Assembly: GCF_003318295.1 (NCBI RefSeq)
Contig: NZ_QOCW01000005.1
Coordinates: forward strand, 62,001 to 126,000
Direction of reading: 5' to 3'
DNA from: Bacillus taeanensis
GTDB taxonomy: Bacteria > Bacillota > Bacilli > Bacillales > UBA6769
Length of the DNA: 64,000 nucleotides
The notes under the pieces were generated by a model. That model did not search any database and was not told the origin of the DNA. It saw nothing but the letters and a program-made list of their open reading frames with translations. The first letter of the stretch is position 1. Each line of letters opens with the position of its first letter. Shown here one piece after another: positions 58,404-64,000 of this stretch. The position numbers were made by a program, and so were the translations under genes.

Positions 58404-58448
58404 ATCCATCTCATAACTTGCTATAATATAGCAAGTTATGAGATGGAT
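58404..58448. repeat. 45-bp perfect palindrome before ppa
   Basis: Arms of 22 bases are exact reverse complements around one central base (58426). The palindrome contains TATAAT (58422-58427) at its centre and ends 12 bases before the pyrophosphatase ribosome site. There is no T-run after it, so it is not an ordinary terminator. See findings. Confidence 0.9.
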
Positions 58449-58470
58449 GTATATATTAAGGAGGCTTTTT

Positions 58471-58965
58471 ATGGGTTTTGAGAATAAAGTTGTGGAAGTG
58501 CTAATTGAAATCCCAACCGGGAGTCAAAATAAATACGAATATGATAAAGAAAAAGGTGTGTTTAAACTAGACCGTGTTTTATTTTCTCCAATGTTCTATC
58601 CTGCTGAGTACGGTTATATTGACAATACATTAGCGCTTGATGGTGACCCACTCGATGTTCTTGTTATTGTTACAAATCCTACTTTTCCTGGCTGTGTAAT
58701 CGATGCTCGGGTTTTAGGCTTTTTAAATATGGTAGATGGCGGAGAAGAAGATTCTAAGCTTTTAGCTGTACCTACTGAAGATCCACGTTTTAAAGATGTT
58801 CATTCCCTTGAAGATGTACCGGCACACAAGCTCGAGGAAATCGCCCATTTTTTTAAAACATATAAAGATCTCGAAGGAAAAAAAACCGAAGTAGGTTCTT
58901 GGGAAGGACCTGAAGAAGCTGCTAAGTTAGTGAATGAATGTGCTGCACGTTATAAGGAAAAATAA
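58471..58965 (+). CDS. ppa: Inorganic pyrophosphatase, family I
   Basis: 164 residues. Mg-dependent cleavage of pyrophosphate, soluble. EIPTGSQNKYEYDKEKG, YPAEYGYID and the signature DGDPLDVLV are all present, and the length fits the family I hexamer. B. subtilis uses the unrelated family II enzyme; family I is common in other bacilli. The start is ATG 58471 with AAGGAGG upstream; in-frame residues from 58438 lie in the palindrome and are rejected. Confidence 0.95.
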   Translation: MGFENKVVEVLIEIPTGSQNKYEYDKEKGVFKLDRVLFSPMFYPAEYGYIDNTLALDGDPLDVLVIVTNPTFPGCVIDARVLGFLNMVDGGEEDSKLLAVPTEDPRFKDVHSLEDVPAHKLEEIAHFFKTYKDLEGKKTEVGSWEGPEEAAKLVNECAARYKEK

Positions 58966-59015
58966 CATTCATAACAGACAGTAATGATCCCTGTTAAACG
59001 CTTTACCCCTTTAAA

Positions 59016-59044
59016 TTGACAAACTATCATTAATATGGTAAATT
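59016..59044 (+). promoter_or_regulatory. serA promoter
   Basis: TTGACA (59016-59021) and TAAATT (59039-59044) with 17-base spacing, giving a leader of about 160 bases. No T-box or riboswitch signature was seen in it. Confidence 0.65.
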
Positions 59045-59211
59045 ATCAAAAAATAAAGCTATAAATGAATCTTTTTTAACTATTTTTTTTTATTGTTCGT
59101 GTTTTAGTTATTTCTTTTCACAATTTACACATTAATATGGAATTTCTGCTGTGTTTTCCGTTTACTCTTTTGTATGATAGTGCTAATTTTTTATTAAGAG
59201 GAGTGAAGAAC

Positions 59212-60783
59212 ATGTACCATATTTTAGTATCAGACCCAATGAGTGAAGAAGGATTATTACCATTATTAGAAAACAATGAAGTAAACATTGTAAAACGTCA
59301 TGTTGATGAAGAAGCTGAACTTGAAAAATTTGATGCCTTACTCGTAAGAAGCGGCACCACTGTCACAGAAGAAATTATTAAAAAAATGCCAAATTTAAAA
59401 ATTATTGCAAGAGCAGGTGTTGGTGTTGATAACATTGACATTGAAGCAGCAACAAAAAATGGTGTAGTTGTTGTGAATGCTCCTGACGGAAATACAATTT
59501 CTACATGTGAACATACTTTTGCTATGATCGCTTCACTTGCAAGAAACATTCCACAAGCAACAAAATCAATTAAAGACGGAAAATGGAATCGCAAAGCATT
59601 TCTTGGTGTTGAATTAAACGGCAAAACATTAGGAATTGTTGGTTTTGGAAGAATCGGTTCTGAACTTGCAAAGCGTGCACGTTCATTTAATATGTCTTTA
59701 CTTGTATTTGATCCTTTCTTAACAAAAGAACGCGCTGAAAAATCAGGTGTCACTCTTGCTTCTTTAGACGAAGTGCTTGAACAATCTGATATTATTACTG
59801 TTCATACACCATTAACAAAAGAAACAAAAGGTCTCTTAGGATTTGAAAACATTAAGAAAACAAAACCTGGTGTACTGCTTATTAACTGTGCACGCGGTGG
59901 TATTATTGATGAAGAAGCACTTCTCCATTATCTAAAAGAAGGTCATGTTGCAGGAGCAGCACTTGATGTATTTGTAACAGAACCGCCTGCAGATCATCCG
60001 CTGCTAGAGCTTGACAACGTTATTGCAACACCGCATATTGCTGCGTCAACTAAAGAAGCACAATTAAATGTGGCATCACAAGTTTCTGAAGAGGTTTTAC
60101 AGTTCTTACAAGGTAAGCCAATTAAAAACTCAATTAATTTACCAACTCTTTCGAAAGAGCTTTATCAAAAAATTGCACCATATTATGAACTTACAAAGAA
60201 AATGGGGTCTATTCTTTCACAATGCATGCAAAAACCGGTGCAAGAAATTGACTTATCTTATGCCGGAGAAATTACGGAACTTGAAACAAGCTTTATTACA
60301 AGAAGTCTTCTTGCTGGATTTTTAAAACCACGCGTCGATACAGGGGTAAATGAAGTAAATGCGCCTACAATCGCAAAGGAGCGCGGCATTTCTTACGGTG
60401 AAAAGCATACATCAAATACACAAGGATATTCTAACATCGTTGAAGCTGTTGCCATTGGAGAAGACTCTTCCTTTAACTTAAGCGCAACATATGTAAAAGA
60501 GTATGGACCGCGTATTGTAAATATTAATGGATTTGACATTGACTTCAACCCGCAAGGTAACCTTCTTTATATTCAACATTTTGACAAACCAGGTGTAATT
60601 GGCCGTGTAGGTCAAATTCTTGGTGAGCATGAAGTGAACATTGCAACAATGCAGGTTGGACGTAAAGAAGCTGGCGGAGAAGCGATTATGATGCTAACTT
60701 TTGATGACACATTAGGAGAAGAGTTAGTTTCAGCGCTTAAAAATATTGATGACATTGTTTCTGTTAAGAAAATTGAATTATAA
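59212..60783 (+). CDS. serA: D-3-phosphoglycerate dehydrogenase
   Basis: 523 residues. First step of serine synthesis, NAD-dependent. NAD loop GFGRIGSELA near 146, INCARGGIIDEEAL with catalytic Arg, TPHIAAST with catalytic His, then an ASB domain and a C-terminal ACT domain (HFDKPGVIGRVGQIL) as in B. subtilis SerA (525). The start is ATG 59212 after AGAGGAG; residues upstream to 59137 are rejected. Confidence 0.96.
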   Translation: MYHILVSDPMSEEGLLPLLENNEVNIVKRHVDEEAELEKFDALLVRSGTTVTEEIIKKMPNLKIIARAGVGVDNIDIEAATKNGVVVVNAPDGNTISTCEHTFAMIASLARNIPQATKSIKDGKWNRKAFLGVELNGKTLGIVGFGRIGSELAKRARSFNMSLLVFDPFLTKERAEKSGVTLASLDEVLEQSDIITVHTPLTKETKGLLGFENIKKTKPGVLLINCARGGIIDEEALLHYLKEGHVAGAALDVFVTEPPADHPLLELDNVIATPHIAASTKEAQLNVASQVSEEVLQFLQGKPIKNSINLPTLSKELYQKIAPYYELTKKMGSILSQCMQKPVQEIDLSYAGEITELETSFITRSLLAGFLKPRVDTGVNEVNAPTIAKERGISYGEKHTSNTQGYSNIVEAVAIGEDSSFNLSATYVKEYGPRIVNINGFDIDFNPQGNLLYIQHFDKPGVIGRVGQILGEHEVNIATMQVGRKEAGGEAIMMLTFDDTLGEELVSALKNIDDIVSVKKIEL

Positions 60784-60786
60784 GTT

Positions 60787-60823
60787 AAAAAACTCTCTTT
60801 CGTTTAACGAAAGAGAGTTTTTT
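60787..60823. terminator. Bidirectional terminator between serA and pduO
   Basis: AACTCTCTTTCG and complement form a 12-bp stem with a tetraloop; A- and T-runs flank it, serving serA (plus) and the cob operon (minus). Confidence 0.9.
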
Positions 60824-60835
60824 ATGAAGTTTGTA

Positions 60836-61423
60836 TTACTTGTCTTCTTTTCGCTTTCCTTCTCGAAAAACTACTGCACTTCTTACATACTCCACATCAC
60901 TTACATTAGAGCGAGCATTAATAATGCGAGCCAATGCAAAAAAGTAATCAGAAAGGCGGTTTAAATAACGCTGGGCAATCGGATTGATTTCATTCTCTTT
61001 TTTCATTAAGCTTACAACAAGACGTTCAGCTCGGCGTGTTACAGTTCTTGCAATATGAATTGATGCTGCTGCCTTCGTACCACCTGGTAAAATAAATCGT
61101 TCAAGCTTCGGTGCTTCATTAATATAAACATCAATGCTTTTCTCAAGCGCATCGACCATTTCTTGTTTTAATTTAAAAGGTCTTTTATTCCCTACTGTCG
61201 CAAGATCTCCTCCACAGTCAAAAAGCTCATGCTGAATACGTTCAAGTTCGGCTAAAATATCGGAAAATTTTTCTTTATTAAGTTCTGCCATTGCTTGACC
61301 GACAAAACAATTTACTTCATCCACGGTACCATATGCTTCAACGCGAAGGTCATCTTTATCAACACGCCCTCCGATAATACTTGTTTGACCTTTATCTCCT
61401 GTTCTTGTGTAAATTCTCATCAT
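60836..61423 (-). CDS. Cob(I)yrinic acid a,c-diamide adenosyltransferase (PduO type)
   Basis: 195 residues. Transfers adenosyl from ATP to cob(I)alamin. YTRTGDKGQTSI at the N-terminus binds ATP; GTVDEVNCFVG, LERFILPGGT and the R-x-x-RRAER helix are conserved. ATG 61423 overlaps the cobU stop by four bases; a second ATG follows directly. Last gene of the cob operon. It provides the AdoCbl that CobA-like pathways and the CarH-like regulator need. Confidence 0.93.
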   Translation of the reverse strand: MMRIYTRTGDKGQTSIIGGRVDKDDLRVEAYGTVDEVNCFVGQAMAELNKEKFSDILAELERIQHELFDCGGDLATVGNKRPFKLKQEMVDALEKSIDVYINEAPKLERFILPGGTKAAASIHIARTVTRRAERLVVSLMKKENEINPIAQRYLNRLSDYFFALARIINARSNVSDVEYVRSAVVFREGKRKEDK

Positions 61424-61875
61424 TCACATTCCCCTTTCAACGGCTGACTAATGCCATACCAAATAGTTGTTACTTTATCACATGTTTGTGTAAGATCTTG
61501 ATAACACCAACCAACTAAATCACGCCAATTACGATCCTGTTTATGAATAGGCACAATGCCTTTACTCATATCTTGACCGATTACAATTAGTGTACGTGTA
61601 TCAGCTTCACTTTCCCATTTATGCCACTTGATAAAAAGTGCCTTCCAAAAATCCCGCACCTCTTCTAAATCTGAAGAATGAGTAAGTGTATTTTTAACAA
61701 ATTGTTCCAATCCCTCTATAACCGTTATTGACGACAATTCTTTTATACTGCTTATCATCTTTATACTACTATCATTATAACCGGAAAACCAACTACAATT
61801 GTCTGCTGATATATGATATGTTGTTGTTACCCATTTCTTTTTTCCATTAAAGGCACCGCCTGTAACGAAATGCAT
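61420..61875 (-). CDS. CobU-like adenosylcobinamide kinase/guanylyltransferase (divergent)
   Basis: 151 residues from ATG 61875 (AAAGGAGG upstream). Operon context and the C-terminal half (KGIVPIHKQDRNWRDLVGWC, quoted in part; VTTIWYGISQPLK) resemble CobU. The N-terminal P-loop is GGAFNGKKKW instead of GGxRSGKS(R): the phosphate-binding Ser/Thr is replaced by Lys. The catalytic His segment (RI..HR..RP) is not visible, and the protein is about 30 residues short. It may be a reduced guanylyltransferase or a non-canonical enzyme. Overlaps cobC by 49 bases. Confidence 0.72.
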   Translation of the reverse strand: MHFVTGGAFNGKKKWVTTTYHISADNCSWFSGYNDSSIKMISSIKELSSITVIEGLEQFVKNTLTHSSDLEEVRDFWKALFIKWHKWESEADTRTLIVIGQDMSKGIVPIHKQDRNWRDLVGWCYQDLTQTCDKVTTIWYGISQPLKGECE

Positions 61876-62459
61876 CGCTTGCCCTCCTTTAACAGATTTT
61901 TCGTAAACACTAACTGTATACCTTCCCCAGGTGAAATATGCCACTCCCAAAAAGACTTGATTTCAGCAGCAAATTGCTCAAGTAGTACTCGAATAGGACC
62001 ACCATGCGTGACAACAACTGCTTCTGAAGCACCGTTTTTTAAGATATCTTCTACTATTTCAATCCACCCTACCATAATACGCTGTTTAAACGTTTGATAG
62101 TGTTCACCATTAGGAGGAGAACAGCTCGTTATATCATTAAGCCAACTTCTATAGTTTTCAAATTCTTTTAGCTGATCGTATGTTCGCTCCTCCCAATCTC
62201 CAAAATGAATTTCACGAAAGGCTTTTCGCTTACTTATAGAGAGATTCGGATATAAAATAGAAGCTGTTTCCACACATCTTATTAAATCACTGCAATATAC
62301 AAGGTTTGGTTTAGGATAGCAGTGTGATGTTTGCTGTAATAATAATTTCGCTTCTTCACATAGCGGTTCATCTGTCCAACCAATATACTTTTTCTCTTGA
62401 TTTTTCTTTGTTATCCCGTGCCGAAGTAATGTAATAACCACAAAATCATCCACAACCAT
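61827..62459 (-). CDS. cobC: Alpha-ribazole phosphatase-type histidine phosphatase
   Basis: 210 residues of the phosphoglycerate-mutase-like family. Catalytic R13-H14-G15 (LLRHGITKKNQ), acid residues in FREIHFGDWEERTY and second His in VVTHGGPIRVLL. In the cob operon it would remove phosphate from adenosylcobalamin 5'-phosphate or alpha-ribazole phosphate. ATG 62459 has AAGGATG eight bases upstream; the start overlaps cobS by 49 bases. Confidence 0.88.
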   Translation of the reverse strand: MVVDDFVVITLLRHGITKKNQEKKYIGWTDEPLCEEAKLLLQQTSHCYPKPNLVYCSDLIRCVETASILYPNLSISKRKAFREIHFGDWEERTYDQLKEFENYRSWLNDITSCSPPNGEHYQTFKQRIMVGWIEIVEDILKNGASEAVVVTHGGPIRVLLEQFAAEIKSFWEWHISPGEGIQLVFTKNLLKEGKRCISLQAVPLMEKRNG

Positions 62460-63217
62460 GACTCACATCCTTCTACTGCCGCACCAAGCGTATCTCCTGT
62501 AATTCCTCCAAATTGCTTATTAATAAAGAAATGACTTATTTTCTCGAACAGTAGTGCTCCATTATATAAAAGAATGAGAAACAGAAATAGATTATTATTT
62601 TCGTAAAAAGGAAATACAAATAAAGGAAGGATATATACGCTATACCATACTATGTCTTTTGGCTTTAATGCTCTTTGAAAGTAATGGGCAAGCCCCTCAT
62701 TTTTAGCTAGTTTTCCTCTCATAAACATCATTCCCATTCCAATTCGAGAAAGCATTGGAATAAAAGGAATAATAATTAATAATTCCCACCTATAAGAAGC
62801 TGTTATTTCATATATAAATAAAAAACGCCAACCTAATAAAAAAAGTAAAGATAAAACACCAAACGCCCCAACACGAGGATCTTTCATAATTTCAAGGCGC
62901 TTTTCTTTATCACGATAAGAAAAATAAGCATCACTGCAATCAATCCAACCGTCTAAATGAAGGCCTCCTGTTAAAAAAATCGAAACAGTAACTAACACAG
63001 CAGCAATTGTGAGACTAGAAAAGGGGGTAAAAAAATAAAGAGAATAATATATGATAGAAATAAAAATTCCAAATAATAAACCAATTATTGGATAGTACAA
63101 TATACTTCTTTTTAAATTTCCTTCTGTTAAGTCAATGTTTTTATTTACTGGAATGATTGTAAAAAACTGCAGCGCAATTAAGAAACTTTCAAAATAGCAA
63201 GTTATTCTGCTTTTCAT
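62411..63217 (-). CDS. cobS: Adenosylcobinamide-GDP ribazoletransferase (cobalamin synthase)
   Basis: 268 residues, polytopic membrane enzyme that joins the nucleotide loop to adenosylcobinamide-GDP. The metal/substrate motif GGLHLDGWIDCSDAYFS is at 84-100, with RVGAFGVL, and GGITGDTLGA near the C-terminus. ATG 63217 overlaps the cobQ stop (ATGA) after GAGAGG; spacing is short. A start at 63232 has no ribosome site. Confidence 0.93.
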   Translation of the reverse strand: MKSRITCYFESFLIALQFFTIIPVNKNIDLTEGNLKRSILYYPIIGLLFGIFISIIYYSLYFFTPFSSLTIAAVLVTVSIFLTGGLHLDGWIDCSDAYFSYRDKEKRLEIMKDPRVGAFGVLSLLFLLGWRFLFIYEITASYRWELLIIIPFIPMLSRIGMGMMFMRGKLAKNEGLAHYFQRALKPKDIVWYSVYILPLFVFPFYENNNLFLFLILLYNGALLFEKISHFFINKQFGGITGDTLGAAVEGCESWLWMILWLLHYFGTG

Positions 63218-64000
63218 AAACCTCTCTTCCATTCATTTAAAACTTTTATAATGTACTCTAAATCAACAACATTTTGCACATGATCAGCAAGCATCTCAAA
63301 ATTTTGCTGTTTGCAGTTCTCCAACTGTTTAACTTCTTGTTCTCTTAACCCTTTTTCTTTTCGAATCATGTTCAGCCACTGTGTTCGCCATTCATCATTA
63401 TGAAATAACCCATGAAAATATGTTCCTATTACCTTTCCATTATGAGAGCATATTCCTTCTTCACCTTCTTCTAACAATAAAAACGGTGTAATATTCTCTC
63501 CAGCAATTGGTTCTGTTTTACCTAAATGAATTTCATAACCTACTAACTCATTTTTTATGAAATTTGTTTGTGGATGTATTGTCCCTGCTGCCCGAATCGT
63601 TTTTTTATGTTCATAAAACGTTGTATGCATAGGAACAATAGATAAGCCTTTCATTACCTTTTTTGGAGTTCCTGTATCACTCCCGGCCTCATCTATTAAC
63701 GTTTCACACAGCATTTGATATCCCCCGCAAATCCCGACAACCCTTCCGCCATCTTTAACATAGCGTTGAAGCTCAGCATCTAATTTTCTTGACTTTATAA
63801 ATGCTAAGTCTGCTATTGTACTTCTTGTTCCTGGAATAATTACTGCATCAGGGTTTCCAAATTGTTCAGGATCATCTACAAAACGAATGGATACATCGGT
63901 TTCTTCTAAAAATGGTTCAATATCCGTGTAGTTTGAGATATATGGAAGCTTTATGACTACAATCTCAACTTCTTTTCTTGTTTTTATAGAAAAACGTGAT
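63214..64000 (-). CDS. cobQ: Cobyric acid synthase (CobQ), C-terminal part
   Basis: Partial: the gene continues past the right edge, 261 residues visible. Amidates cobyrinic acid diamide at four positions using glutamine. The type I amidotransferase nucleophile Cys is in GICGGYQML; IIPGTRSTIADL (a CobQ PGSKxT-like motif), LPYISNYTD and the catalytic His in YFHGLFHND are present. The frame is open from 63714 to 64000 with coherent CobQ residues, so ATG 63714 is internal. First cob gene in view. Confidence 0.93.
   Translation of the reverse strand, partial: SRFSIKTRKEVEIVVIKLPYISNYTDIEPFLEETDVSIRFVDDPEQFGNPDAVIIPGTRSTIADLAFIKSRKLDAELQRYVKDGGRVVGICGGYQMLCETLIDEAGSDTGTPKKVMKGLSIVPMHTTFYEHKKTIRAAGTIHPQTNFIKNELVGYEIHLGKTEPIAGENITPFLLLEEGEEGICSHNGKVIGTYFHGLFHNDEWRTQWLNMIRKEKGLREQEVKQLENCKQQNFEMLADHVQNVVDLEYIIKVLNEWKRGL

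Noticed and set aside
58966..59211. T-box or riboswitch in the serA leader
   Set aside because: No T-box motif (such as TGGNACCGCG) and no terminator before serA.

Overview
The window is AT-rich chromosomal DNA from a spore-forming member of the Bacillaceae. The evidence is sporulation and germination genes (spoIVA, a SpoVIF-type protein, sleB-ypeB, yph and ypz genes), menaquinone and heptaprenyl genes, the TRAP protein MtrB with a TRAP-bound trp leader, bacillithiol genes, strong AAGGAGG-type ribosome binding sites and CcpA cre boxes. Gene order follows the ypiA-to-serA segment of Bacillus subtilis closely (compared from memory). It differs by inserting a met operon, plsY, plsC, ddl, bshB2 and a B12-dependent MerR regulator, and by lacking cheR and ypfA at their usual places. 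No tRNA, rRNA, CRISPR array or complete mobile element was seen.

Layout: 1-15.1 kb is the aromatic amino acid supraoperon read on the minus strand (aroC-aroB-aroH-trpEDCFBA-hisC-tyrA-aroA), followed by an unusual amidohydrolase-like gene with its own promoter, a leader hairpin and a cre box, and then the TPR gene ypiA. 15.3-20 kb holds ndk, the menaquinone side-chain genes hepS-menG-hepT, mtrB, folE and the HU gene. 20.3-28.5 kb holds spoIVA, yphF, yphE, spoVIF, gpsA, plsY, der and the yphA-yphB-small-protein cluster. 28.5-35.3 kb holds ypzI (plus strand), fni, ypfD, plsC, cmk, ypfB and the germination pair sleB-ypeB. 35.4-43.3 kb is a SAM-riboswitch operon metI-metC-yitJ-metH.

43.5-57.7 kb is a mixed region: prsW, an orphan phage-type YopX gene (plus strand), ypdA, gudB, ddl, bshB2 (plus strand), mecB, a CarH-like cobalamin-binding MerR regulator, a metallophosphoesterase, two unrecognised small genes, ypbF, ypbE, ypbD, recQ and ypbB. 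58-60.8 kb is a plus-strand island of ferredoxin, family I pyrophosphatase and serA. 60.8-64 kb is the end of a cobalamin operon (cobQ-cobS-cobC-cobU-pduO), with cobQ running off the window.

Themes that link the genes: (i) tryptophan is sensed by TRAP, encoded 6 kb upstream of its target leader; (ii) adenosylcobalamin made by the cob genes could serve both MetH and the CarH-like regulator; (iii) BshB2 and YpdA are bacillithiol synthesis and reduction partners; (iv) three perfect cre boxes mark the amidohydrolase-like gene, gudB and an unknown 72-residue protein as CcpA candidates. The least explained signals are a 45-bp perfect palindrome in front of the pyrophosphatase gene, a 70-bp imperfect inverted repeat beside the YopX gene, and the promoter-attenuator-cre leader at 2.3 kb.
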